A stretch of 55,693 nucleotides of DNA from Burkholderiales bacterium. GTDB taxonomy: Bacteria; Pseudomonadota; Gammaproteobacteria; Burkholderiales; Burkholderiaceae_C. The position numbers and the translations under genes were made by a program. The notes beneath the pieces were generated by a model, which saw only the letters and a list, made by a program, of their open reading frames with translations, was not told where the DNA came from and made no database searches. Position 1 is the stretch's first letter; the number at the start of each line of letters is the position of its first letter. This document shows positions 30,296-38,126 of this stretch, one piece after another. The stretch is taken from assembly GCA_947453625.1 (NCBI GenBank), contig CANGHK010000034.1:1-55693 (forward strand), written 5' to 3'.

Positions 30296-31429
30296 TCATG
30301 CGGACTCCAGCACCAAGCTGACATGCGACGACAGCACGCCGCCGTCGCCGTGCAGCAGCGCGACGCCCGCGCGCCGGGCTTGCCGGACGCCGGCGCGGCC
30401 GGTCATCTGCAGATGGGTTTCGGCCAGGTGCGCCATCGCGCCGCCCACGCCGCAGTGGCCATACGACAGCAGACCGCCATGCAGGTTGAGCGGCAGCGCG
30501 CCGGTGGCGTCGAAATACCCCTCGCGCGCCAGCGCACCGGCCCGGCCGCGCGGCGCCAACCCGATCTCCTCGAGCAGCATCGTCAGGGTGATCGTGAAAC
30601 TGTCGTAGATCGCCGCGTATTCGACCTCGGCCAAGCCGCGGCCGGCCTCGCTGAGCGCGCGCGCCGCACAGGCCCCGGCGCCGACCTGGGTCAGGCTGGC
30701 CGCGGCGCTGATGTGCTGCGCGTTGTGCTGCTGCGTGGCCGACCGGATGCGCACCGGGTGGGGGCCTTCGGGCGCGGCCGAGACCACGAACGCGCAGCCG
30801 CCATCGGAGACCGGGCAGCAATCGAGCATCTTCAGCGGAGAGGCAATCGAGCGCGAGGCCAGCACGTCCTGCACGCTGATGGGTGCGCGGAACTGCGCGC
30901 CCTCGTGCAGCGCCGCATGGCGGCGCATCAGCACCGCCATTTCCGCCAGGTCGGCCTCGGTGCCGCCGAACTCGTGCAGGTAGCGCGAGGCCACCAGACC
31001 GTAGTAGGCGGGAATCGTCGCCCCCAGCGGCACCTCGTAGACCGGGTGGCCGACCTGGGCCAGCACCTGGATGGACGAGTCGCGGCTCTGCCCCGTCATC
31101 CGGTTCTCGGCCCCGACCACCAGCACCCGCCTGGCCGCGCCCGAGGCGATCAGCTGGTGCGCCAGCATCACCAGCGCGAAGCCGGTCGCCCCGCCCAGCT
31201 GCACCGCATGGGCGTAGCGCGGATGCAGACCGTAGTGCTCGGCGAAGACGGTGGACAGCATCAGGTGCGGCAGCGTCGTCGAATAACCGCAGACCAGGCC
31301 GTCGATGTCGCCGCGCGCAAATCCCCCGTCGGCCAGCGCCAGGTCGGTGGCCTCGGTCATCAAGTCCAGCGTGCCGCGGCCCGCGTGCCGGCCGTAACGG
31401 GTCAGGCCGCTGGCGGTGACGAAACTCAT
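30296..31429 (-). CDS. Thiolase-like protein (SCP2-thiolase/Ltp2 type) without the nucleophilic cysteine
   Basis: 377 residues. SCP2-thiolase landmarks are present: LVVGAENRM, MLDCCPVSDGGCA (202-212), AAIYDSFTITLTMLLEEIG (273-290, Tyr275), NLHGGLLSYGHCGVGGAMAH (315-334, His325). At the position of the usual nucleophile, where thiolases read (N)GCATG, this protein reads LGGATG (78-83), so Cys is replaced by Gly80. Thiolytic cleavage by the normal route is therefore doubtful. With the adjoining DUF35 partner it resembles Ltp2-type retro-aldolases, which do not use cysteine. The start overlaps the iclR stop (ATGA). Assignment to the superfamily is firm; reaction inferred. Confidence 0.87.
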   Translation of the reverse strand: MSFVTASGLTRYGRHAGRGTLDLMTEATDLALADGGFARGDIDGLVCGYSTTLPHLMLSTVFAEHYGLHPRYAHAVQLGGATGFALVMLAHQLIASGAARRVLVVGAENRMTGQSRDSSIQVLAQVGHPVYEVPLGATIPAYYGLVASRYLHEFGGTEADLAEMAVLMRRHAALHEGAQFRAPISVQDVLASRSIASPLKMLDCCPVSDGGCAFVVSAAPEGPHPVRIRSATQQHNAQHISAAASLTQVGAGACAARALSEAGRGLAEVEYAAIYDSFTITLTMLLEEIGLAPRGRAGALAREGYFDATGALPLNLHGGLLSYGHCGVGGAMAHLAETHLQMTGRAGVRQARRAGVALLHGDGGVLSSHVSLVLESA

Positions 31430-32196
31430 GCCGTCTTCCTCTGGGCGTACTGCGATGACAGCTCGGTGCCCGCCTTCAACAAGGCCGGAGCCAGCAGCGA
31501 CAGCCGGCTCGAAATGCGCTGGGTCAGCGCGGCGATGCTGATCGCGCCGACCGGCTTGCCGTCGCTGCCGAGTATGGGCACGCCTATGCCGCCCATCTGG
31601 TCGACCACCACGTCCAGCAGCACCGCGTAGCCGCGCTCGCGGGCCAGGGCGATCTCGCGCTTCAGCAGCTCGCGGGTGATGCGCGGGTAACGCTTCTTGA
31701 ACACCGGCGCCAGCAGGTTCAGCACCGTGTCCACCTCGTCGTCGGGCAGCGACGCCAGCAGCGCCAGGCTGCCGGCACCGGCTCCCAGCGGGCGCCGGCT
31801 GCCGAGGTCGAGGTAGTTGGCGCGAATCGGGAAGCTGCCGAACTCGCGGTCCACGCACACCGATTCGAGGCCATGGCGGGTGGACAGCAGCAGCGTGTCG
31901 CCCGACAGCGCCGCCAGCCGCACCAGCGCGGGCCTTGCCCGGTCGCGCAGGTGGTCGCGGCCCTGCATCGCCACCCCCAGCACCAGCGCCTCGTCGCCCA
32001 GTTGGTAGCGTTTGCTGACCGGGTCGCGCTGCACAAAGCCTTCGACGATCAGCGTGTCGAGCAGGCGCAAAGTGGTGGCCTTGTTCAGATCGGCGCCGGC
32101 GCAGAGGTCGACCAGCCGCAGTGGCGTCGGCGTCGAGAGCACGCGCAGGATGCGGCAGACCTTCTGCGCTGAATTGGTCGCCGAGGTCTGGTGCAT
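31426..32196 (-). CDS. IclR-family transcriptional regulator
   Basis: 256 residues: N-terminal winged helix (SAQKVCRILRVLS, LVDLCAGADLNKATTLRLLDTLIVEGFVQRD) and C-terminal effector domain (GDTLLLSTRHGLESVCVDRE, GIGVPILGSDGKPVGAISIAA). It sits inside the catabolic operon, 7 nt after the cyclase gene and ATGA-coupled to the thiolase-like gene, so it is autoregulated if it controls this transcript. A candidate operator is the 17-bp palindrome at 38079-38095 upstream of livJ. The effector is presumably a substrate or acid intermediate. Confidence 0.93.
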   Translation of the reverse strand: MHQTSATNSAQKVCRILRVLSTPTPLRLVDLCAGADLNKATTLRLLDTLIVEGFVQRDPVSKRYQLGDEALVLGVAMQGRDHLRDRARPALVRLAALSGDTLLLSTRHGLESVCVDREFGSFPIRANYLDLGSRRPLGAGAGSLALLASLPDDEVDTVLNLLAPVFKKRYPRITRELLKREIALARERGYAVLLDVVVDQMGGIGVPILGSDGKPVGAISIAALTQRISSRLSLLAPALLKAGTELSSQYAQRKTA

Positions 32197-32203
32197 GAAC
32201 CGG

Positions 32204-33265
32204 TCAGACGGTGGCCACCGGCGTGGTCGGCGATCCGACCGCGCCCGGCAGGCGCAGCGGCGGCGCGGTCAGCAGGAAGCGGCTGCGGCCATGCTGGCGC
32301 AGCCAGGCCGCCAGCGGCGTCAGGTGCCAGATCTCGCCGAGGTGGATGCCGAGCTTGAACAGGCAATGCTCGTGCAGCGGCAGCGCCGCGCAGCAGCCGA
32401 GGTGGCGCAGCGCCGGGTGCGCTTCGACCGCGTAGTTGTCGGCGATCAGCACCGCCAGCCCGCTGTCGGTGATCCACTGCAGCAACTTGCCATCGCGGCC
32501 ATCGAGCACCGCGCCGGTCTGGTCGAGCCGCTCGCCGTCGGGCTCGCCGCGCATGTCGAGCAAGGCCTGGGCAAAGCCGGTGTGCAGGCAGACCATGTCG
32601 CCGGTCTCGACCGTCAGCTGGTCGGCCTCCAGCACCCGCATCAGCGTGTCGTAGCCGACCACGCTGCGGCCAGGGCCCAGATGCGCCTGCAGGTCGATCA
32701 TCACGCCCCGGCCCTGGACGCAACGCTCGGCCATGTTCTCTATGCCCAGCGCCTTGGCCTGGGAGGTGGAGCGCCGGTCGCCGGGGGCAGGCACGCCGGC
32801 GTCACTGGCGTCCTGCGGACCGACCACGTCTTCGCCGGCCCGGTAGCCGTTGTAGTAGACCGCCTCGGCCACGCCGTCGGCGTTGGCGTCGAACAGTTGG
32901 CCGACATGGGCCAGGCTGTCCCACTGCGTCGAGTACTGCAGGTGCATCACCACCAGGTCGTCGCTGATCACGTCGGTCTGCAACACGTCGTCGCTGAACA
33001 GCTGGTAGTTCATGTTCGGCCGGCCGTTGCGCACCGTCGGCCGCAGCACCGGCGGGTGGCGGCGCGGGTTCAGCACGTTGCCGCCGGGGTAGTCCAGCGG
33101 CAGGCTGAGGCAGAAGGTCAGGCCCTCGCGCACTTCGGTCACGGCACGCCGCACGCGCTCGGGCGTCAGCAGGTTGATGCGGCCGTTTTGGTCGTCGGGA
33201 CCGAAGTCGCCCCAGTTCGAGCCCGGCGGGCGCTGTTTCCAGCGAGGGTTCTGTGCGTCAGTCAT
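32204..33265 (-). CDS. Cyclase-family metal hydrolase (kynurenine formamidase-like)
   Basis: 353 residues, cyclase family (PF04199-like). The family phrases WGDFGPDDQNGRINLLTPERV near the N-terminus and YSTQWDSLAHVGQLFD with VYYNGYRAG in the middle belong to a long subgroup; the Asp and His of WDSLAH stand in for the metal-binding HxGTHxD of kynurenine formamidases. Likely hydrolyses an amide, lactone or ring bond of the imported substrate, giving the acid for the CoA ligase (inferred). AAGGAG precedes ATG 33265, which lies 8 nt inside the livF end. Confidence 0.88.
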   Translation of the reverse strand: MTDAQNPRWKQRPPGSNWGDFGPDDQNGRINLLTPERVRRAVTEVREGLTFCLSLPLDYPGGNVLNPRRHPPVLRPTVRNGRPNMNYQLFSDDVLQTDVISDDLVVMHLQYSTQWDSLAHVGQLFDANADGVAEAVYYNGYRAGEDVVGPQDASDAGVPAPGDRRSTSQAKALGIENMAERCVQGRGVMIDLQAHLGPGRSVVGYDTLMRVLEADQLTVETGDMVCLHTGFAQALLDMRGEPDGERLDQTGAVLDGRDGKLLQWITDSGLAVLIADNYAVEAHPALRHLGCCAALPLHEHCLFKLGIHLGEIWHLTPLAAWLRQHGRSRFLLTAPPLRLPGAVGSPTTPVATV

Positions 33266-34022
33266 ACAGCCATCTCCTTGAGGGGGCGGCGCCGCCCAGG
33301 AACACCCGGTGCAGCAGATCGCCTTCGCGCAGTTCATCGGAAAATGCCGCGGCGGCGATGCGGCCGGTCTCGACCAGGTAGCCGTATTGCGCGTGGCGCA
33401 GCGCCTTCTCGACCAGTTGCTCGACGAGCAGGATCGCCAGGCCGCTTGCGCACAAGTCCGAGGCCACCGCCAGGATCCGGTCGATCACGATAGGCGCCAG
33501 GCCGCCCGACGGCTCGTCGAGGATCAGCAGCTTGGGGTCACCGATCACGCCCTGCCCGACCGCCAGGATCTGCTGCTGGCCGCCGGACAGGCGCGAGGCC
33601 ATCTGGTGGCGCTTCTCGGCGAGTTCGGGGAACAGCGTGTAGATGCGGTCGAGCTTGGCGCGGTCGCCGCCCGGGTGACGCGCATAGGTGCCGATCAGCA
33701 GGTTGTCCTCGACCGACAGCGTGTGGAACACGCGGTGGCCTTCGAGCACCTGCACGATGCCGGCCTTGACGATGTCGCGCGGGCTGGCGTGGCTGAGATC
33801 GCGCCCCTCGAAGCGCACCTTGCCCGCCCGCTTGGGCACCAGGCCCGAGACCGCGTGCAGCAGCGTGCTCTTGCCCGCGCCGTTGCGGCCCAGCATCACG
33901 ACGAACTCGCCGGCGCGCACGTCCATCGAGATGCCATGCACCACCTCGGCCTTGCCGTAGGCCACATGCAGGTCGCGCACCTCGAGCAAGGCTTGGGGCG
34001 GACGTTCGCGCGCTGTGCTCAT
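33258..34022 (-). CDS. livF: Branched-chain-type ABC importer ATP-binding protein LivF-like
   Basis: 254 residues: Walker A GRNGAGKST, signature LSGGQQQILAVGQGV, Walker B LLILDEPSGGLAP. The C-terminus carries about 12 extra residues (GGAAPSRRWLYD) that overlap the cyclase gene. Forms the ATPase pair with the LivG-like protein. Systems of this family carry amino acids but also many aromatic acids and amides in Burkholderiales; the catabolic neighbours point to a non-amino-acid substrate here. Confidence 0.9.
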   Translation of the reverse strand: MSTARERPPQALLEVRDLHVAYGKAEVVHGISMDVRAGEFVVMLGRNGAGKSTLLHAVSGLVPKRAGKVRFEGRDLSHASPRDIVKAGIVQVLEGHRVFHTLSVEDNLLIGTYARHPGGDRAKLDRIYTLFPELAEKRHQMASRLSGGQQQILAVGQGVIGDPKLLILDEPSGGLAPIVIDRILAVASDLCASGLAILLVEQLVEKALRHAQYGYLVETGRIAAAAFSDELREGDLLHRVFLGGAAPSRRWLYD

Positions 34023-34025
34023 CGC

Positions 34026-34787
34026 TCAGGCCCCCAGGTAGACACGGATCACTTCCGGGTCGGCGCGCACCTCGTCGGGCGTGCCGTGCTTGATCATCTT
34101 GCCGACGTTCAGCGTCGTCACCCGGTCGCAGACGCGGAACACGAAGTCGGTGTGGTGCTCGACCAGCAGCACGCCGATGCCGGCATCGCGCACGGTGCGG
34201 ATCACGTCGGCCAGGTGCTCGATCTCGTTGCCGGTCAGCCCGCCCGCCGGCTCGTCGAGCAGGATGAAGCGCGGCCGCATCGCCAGGCCGCGGGCGATCT
34301 CGAGGAAGCGCTGTTCGGCATGGTCGAGCAGGTTGGCACGGCGCGCCATCACATGACCGAGACCGATGCCGTGCAGGATCTCGGCCGCCTGCTCGCGCAG
34401 CAGTTGGTCCTCGCGCGCCACATGGCGCAGGCCGAAGGCGGTGGCCAGGAAACCGGCGCGCGCATGCGGCCAGGCGCCGAGCACCGCGTTGTCCAGCACC
34501 GACAGCGTGGGCAACAGCCGCGGCTTCTGGAAGGTGCGCGCCACGCCGATGCGCGCGCGCTGCTGCACCGTGGCCTCGGACAGGGCCTCGGCGCCATGCC
34601 GGATGGCCCCGTCACTGGGTTGGTAATAGCCCGACAGCAGGTTCAGCAGCGTCGTCTTGCCGCTGCCATTCGGGCCGATCAGGCCATGCACCTCGCCCGG
34701 ACGCAGCGTCAGCGAGACATGGTCGAGCGCGCTGATGCCGCCGAACTGCTTGCTGATGTCCAGCGCTTCGAGCGCGGAGCCGCTCAT
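34026..34787 (-). CDS. livG: Branched-chain-type ABC importer ATP-binding protein LivG-like
   Basis: 253 residues: Walker A GPNGSGKTTL, signature region LLDHAEQRFLEIARGLAMRP (no classical SGGQ, as in several LivG relatives), Walker B FILLDEPAGGLTGNE and switch histidine VEHH. The C-terminal GTPDEVRADPEVIRVYLGA is the LivG ending. The ATG at 34787 overlaps the livM stop as ATGA; livF starts 3 nt after it. Part of the livJ-led importer. Confidence 0.92.
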   Translation of the reverse strand: MSGSALEALDISKQFGGISALDHVSLTLRPGEVHGLIGPNGSGKTTLLNLLSGYYQPSDGAIRHGAEALSEATVQQRARIGVARTFQKPRLLPTLSVLDNAVLGAWPHARAGFLATAFGLRHVAREDQLLREQAAEILHGIGLGHVMARRANLLDHAEQRFLEIARGLAMRPRFILLDEPAGGLTGNEIEHLADVIRTVRDAGIGVLLVEHHTDFVFRVCDRVTTLNVGKMIKHGTPDEVRADPEVIRVYLGA

Positions 34788-35776
34788 CGCCGCTCCCCTA
34801 TCGCCCGCGCCAGGCGCGCCAGGTCGGGCGTGATCGCGGCGTGCCGCGTCGGGCGCGGCCGCAGCCGCTCGCCGATCAGCTCGAAGACCCGGCCTATGCC
34901 CTCGGGCACGATCAGCACGACGGCCAGCAGCAACAGGCCGTAGAAGAAGTTGCCGAGCTTGGCCAGCGGCGCCACCAGCTCGGGCAAGGCCGTCAACACC
35001 ACCGTGCCGAGAAAAGGCCCGACGATGCTGCCACGCCCGCCGATGATGATGCAGACGAAGAAGAACAGGCTCAATTCGAAGACGAAGGTGTCGGGCGTGA
35101 TGTAGCTCTGCAGGCTGGCGAACAGCGCCCCGGCCACCCCGGCGGTGACGCCACTGAAGACGAAGACGACCAGCTTGGCGCGGAACAAAGGCACGCCCAC
35201 CGCCTGCGCCGCCACCGGGTTGTCGCGGATGGACATCAGCCCGAGACCCCACATCCGGCGCGCGATGTTCCAGCTCAGCAGCGTCACCCCCAGCGCCAGC
35301 AAGGCGGCCAGGACGTAGAAGCCCTGGGGCGTGTCGAACGGCGGCGGGAACAGCGGGCCGGGCAGGCCGATGCCGCCGCCGGTCAGATCGACTTGCGCCA
35401 GCACCAATTCATTGACGATCAGCGCAAAGGCCATCGTCGCCATCGCGAAGTAGAAGCCCGGCAGACGCAAGGACGGCAGCCCCAGCCCCAGCCCGCACAA
35501 GCCGCCCAGCGCCCCTGCGGCGACCACCGCGACCGCCGGGTGCCAGCCCAGCTTGCCGGCCAGGATCGCGAACACATAGGCGCCGATCGCGAGCAGCCCG
35601 ACATGGCCTATCGACAGCTGGCCGGTGTAGCCCACCACCAGGTTCAGCCCGGCGATCAGGATCCAGTAGACGCAGATCAGCCCCGCCAGATGCAGCTGGT
35701 AGGGGTCGCCGGCCCACCAGGGCAAGGTGGCGGCGAGCAGGCCGCCGAGCACGAGCGAGATCGTCTTGGGGCTCAC
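34784..35776 (-). CDS. livM: Branched-chain-type ABC importer permease LivM-like
   Basis: 330-residue membrane permease with eight to ten hydrophobic segments and the LivM signature phrases GLNLVVGYTGQLSIGHVGLLAIGAYV and IIGGRGSIVGPFLGTVVL. The start is a GTG at 35776 with GGCGGGGTGG upstream; this GTG overlaps the TGA of a 35-codon ORF (35773-35880) as GTGA. Forms the channel with the LivH-like permease. Confidence 0.9.
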   Translation of the reverse strand: MSPKTISLVLGGLLAATLPWWAGDPYQLHLAGLICVYWILIAGLNLVVGYTGQLSIGHVGLLAIGAYVFAILAGKLGWHPAVAVVAAGALGGLCGLGLGLPSLRLPGFYFAMATMAFALIVNELVLAQVDLTGGGIGLPGPLFPPPFDTPQGFYVLAALLALGVTLLSWNIARRMWGLGLMSIRDNPVAAQAVGVPLFRAKLVVFVFSGVTAGVAGALFASLQSYITPDTFVFELSLFFFVCIIIGGRGSIVGPFLGTVVLTALPELVAPLAKLGNFFYGLLLLAVVLIVPEGIGRVFELIGERLRPRPTRHAAITPDLARLARAIGERR

Positions 35777-35880
35777 CGCACCACCCCGCCGAACTGCAGG
35801 AATGGCCGGAATGGCCTAAATGACTCAAATGACTCAAATGACTCAAATGGCCCGTGCGGCCCCGACCCTGAATGCGTCAT
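35773..35880 (-). CDS. Candidate 35-residue small ORF bridging livH and livM
   Basis: Its ATG (35880) overlaps the livH stop as ATGA and its TGA overlaps the livM start as GTGA, so it exactly fills the gap. The peptide begins MTHSGSGPHGP, then has three FES units, two RPF units, and ends LQFGGVVR. It is written by the 9-bp tandem repeat at 35799-35852. I know no family like it. It may be a real small protein, or a translated spacer that lets ribosomes run from livH into livM. No separate ribosome binding site stands out. The open frame and both overlaps are seen; expression is inferred. Confidence 0.45.
   Translation of the reverse strand: MTHSGSGPHGPFESFESFESFRPFRPFLQFGGVVR
35799..35852. 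repeat. 9-bp tandem repeat array between livH and livM
   Basis: Six consecutive 9-bp units on the plus strand: GGAATGGCC twice, TAAATGACT, CAAATGACT twice, CAAATGGCC. The shared core is AATGRCY. Much lower in GC than the surroundings. The unit length being a multiple of three keeps the bridging frame open whatever the copy number. Confidence 0.9.
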
Positions 35881-36737
35881 ACCGGCCTCACGTTCCTGGA
35901 CCCGAGCAAGCCCTCGGGCTTGAGCAGCAGCACGACCATCAGCAGGCCGACCGCGATCGTCTGCTGGTACTCGCCGCCGAACCAGTGGCTGGCGAAGGCG
36001 TTCAGCAAGCCCAGGGCCGCGCCGCCTATCAAGGCGCCGATGTTGCTGCCCAGGCCGCCCACCGCCAGCGCGATGAAGCCGTTCAAGGTCAGCGTCAGGC
36101 CGAGCGCGAAATAGGCGAAGGTCAACTGGCCCGCGGCGAAACCGGCCAGGCCGCCCAGCGCGCCCGACAGCAGGTAGGACATCACCCGGATGCGGTCGGT
36201 AGCCACGCCACGCGCGCGCGCCGCAAACGCATCCTCCGACATCGCCAGAAACAGCTTGCCGTACATCGTGCGGCGGTAGAACAACTCCAGCCCTGCCGCC
36301 ATCAGCAGCGCGATGGCGATCGGCAGCCAGAACTTCTGGTCCAGCGCACCGGCGCCGAAGTCCTGCGGGATCAGCCGCGGGAAGGGCTTGGGCTCGGTGC
36401 CCCACCACAGTCCCACGCCCTGCTGCACCATGGTGGCCAGCGCCAGCGTGCTGAGCAGCCACAGGTGCTCGTCGCTGCGGTTGAGCACGCGGCGGATCGC
36501 GAGCAATTCGGTCACGAAGCCGAACAGCGCACCGGCGGCCACCGCCCCGACCAGGCCAATCGCCCAGTGCAGGTGCAGCGTGGCGACGAAATAGGCGCCG
36601 AACACGCCGCCCAGCATCGCGATGTGGCCGGTCGTCACCGACAGCACCTTGGAGGTCGAGTACATCACGTTGTAGACCAGCGCGACGGCCGCGAACACCA
36701 TGCCTATGGCCAGGCCGGAGACGATGACGGTCAGCAT
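35877..36737 (-). CDS. livH: Branched-chain-type ABC importer permease LivH-like
   Basis: 286-residue inner-membrane permease with about eight hydrophobic segments; family phrases GLAIGMVFAAVALVYNVMYSTSKVLSVTTGHIAML and GGLGSNIGALIGGAALGLLNA. Pairs with LivM. ATG 36737 has only a weak ribosome binding site and follows livJ by 16 nt. The stop overlaps the start of the repeat-encoded small ORF. Confidence 0.9.
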   Translation of the reverse strand: MLTVIVSGLAIGMVFAAVALVYNVMYSTSKVLSVTTGHIAMLGGVFGAYFVATLHLHWAIGLVGAVAAGALFGFVTELLAIRRVLNRSDEHLWLLSTLALATMVQQGVGLWWGTEPKPFPRLIPQDFGAGALDQKFWLPIAIALLMAAGLELFYRRTMYGKLFLAMSEDAFAARARGVATDRIRVMSYLLSGALGGLAGFAAGQLTFAYFALGLTLTLNGFIALAVGGLGSNIGALIGGAALGLLNAFASHWFGGEYQQTIAVGLLMVVLLLKPEGLLGSRNVRPV

Positions 36738-36753
36738 CGCGAGGCGACCGGCT

Positions 36754-37935
36754 TCAACGCGGCGCCAGCTTGAAGCTGCCGTCCTTGAAGGTGTTGGCGA
36801 TGTTCACCGCCATGTTGCTGTCGGGAAAGCCGTTGCGCTCGGTCGCGCTCCACGAGTAGGTGGCGTAGACGCCCTTGAACTCCTGGGTGCCCTCCAGCGC
36901 CTTCTGGATCGCGGCGGGGTCTAGCGAGCCGGCCGTCTTGGCCGCATGCTCGATGATCTTGACCGTGTCGTAGCCCATCGCCACCCACCAGAACAGCACG
37001 TCGATCTCGCCGCCACCCAGCTTGGGGCGCACCTTGTCGACCAGCGCCTGGGTGCGTTCGGGCAACTTGCCGTCGGCGCCGAAAGTGGTGCTGCGGTAGC
37101 CCGAGGCGAAGGTGTTCTCCCAGTACTCGGGCTTGTTCAGCAGTTTGCGGATCTGCGCCGCCATCAAGGCCGGGTGGCCGACGACCGGCACGTTCCAGCC
37201 CATGTCGCCGCGCGCGTTCAGCAGCCGGCCGAGCAGGCCGGTGGCCGCCGACCAGGGCATCACGACATCGGCGCCGGCCGCTCGGGCCTTGTTCATCTCG
37301 TCGCTGAGGTCGGTCTTGTTGGGATCGACCAGCACCACGTAGACCGGCTTGATGCCGGCCTTGTCGAGCATTTCCTGGGCCGTCTTGCCGCTCGCGGTGC
37401 CGTAGCCCGAGGTGTCGGCAATGATCGCGACCTTGGTCTTCTTCAGGGTCTTCAGCGCGTAGTCGTTGGCGGTGGAGATCCACTGCCGGTTGGTGTTGAT
37501 GGCGCGGAAGGCGCGCGGAAACTTGACGGCGTCGGTCAGCTCGTCGATCGAGCCGATCACGATGTTGGGCACGCCGGCGCGCGCCAGGATGGGCGTGGTG
37601 GCCAGGCCCTCGCCGGAATTGACCGGGCCGATCACGAACTGCACCTTGTCGCTGAAGGCCAGCTGCTGGGCGTAGTTGACGGCCTTGGTCGGGTCGCCTG
37701 CGGTGTCGCGGGTCAGCAACTCGATAGGCTTGCCGAGGATGCCGCCGGCCTTGTTGATCTCTTCGACCGCGAGCTGGACGCCCTGGTTTTCGGCGATCGC
37801 CGCCGACGACAGCGGGCCGGTCAAGGACGACAGCCAGCCTATCTTGACGTTCTGCGCAAACGCGCTGAGCGGCGCCGCGGCCAGGCCCGTGACCAGGGAG
37901 AGTTGGAAGGCAAGTCTTGCCAATCGAAACTTCAT
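36754..37935 (-). CDS. livJ: Branched-chain-type ABC importer periplasmic binding protein LivJ-like
   Basis: 393 residues with a Sec signal peptide ending LSAFAQ. Family phrases: VKIGWLSSLTGPLSSAAIAENQGVQLAVEEINKAGGILGKPIELL and VNSGEGLATTPILARAGVP. Delivers the ligand to LivHM. GGAG lies 9 nt upstream of ATG 37935. First gene of the 15-gene catabolic operon, so the signal controlling the pathway should act in the 191-nt region to its right. Confidence 0.92.
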   Translation of the reverse strand: MKFRLARLAFQLSLVTGLAAAPLSAFAQNVKIGWLSSLTGPLSSAAIAENQGVQLAVEEINKAGGILGKPIELLTRDTAGDPTKAVNYAQQLAFSDKVQFVIGPVNSGEGLATTPILARAGVPNIVIGSIDELTDAVKFPRAFRAINTNRQWISTANDYALKTLKKTKVAIIADTSGYGTASGKTAQEMLDKAGIKPVYVVLVDPNKTDLSDEMNKARAAGADVVMPWSAATGLLGRLLNARGDMGWNVPVVGHPALMAAQIRKLLNKPEYWENTFASGYRSTTFGADGKLPERTQALVDKVRPKLGGGEIDVLFWWVAMGYDTVKIIEHAAKTAGSLDPAAIQKALEGTQEFKGVYATYSWSATERNGFPDSNMAVNIANTFKDGSFKLAPR

Positions 37936-38126
37936 GCTGTCTCCATTCGGGTGGGTTCGGGCCTGCGGGAAGCGATGGCTTCAGAACGTCCATGCGCCCT
38001 GGATACCAGAATTTGCAGTGCCTGTGGCGATTCTGCGGCGCATGACGGCCAGCGCGTATCGCGGCCAACCCTGACGTCGGTTTGACAGTCAAACCTTTTT
38101 GGACGGGTGAAATCGGCCGCTGCGGG
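37936..38126. promoter_or_regulatory. Promoter region of the livJ-led catabolic operon, with a 17-bp palindrome at 38079-38095
   Basis: 191 nt between mdcH (ends 38127, same strand) and livJ. It holds GGTTTGACAGTCAAACC at 38079-38095, a perfect palindrome apart from its central base, 144 nt upstream of the livJ start. This is the size and symmetry of IclR or GntR operators, and an IclR gene lies in the operon. TTTTT follows on the plus strand, but no plus-strand gene ends here, so an operator reading is preferred to a terminator. No clear -35/-10 pair was identified. Confidence 0.5.

Noticed and set aside
38079-38100. Palindrome plus TTTTT read as a plus-strand rho-independent terminator
   Set aside because: No plus-strand gene ends there, the usable stem is only about 6 bp, and the element lies in the promoter region of livJ.
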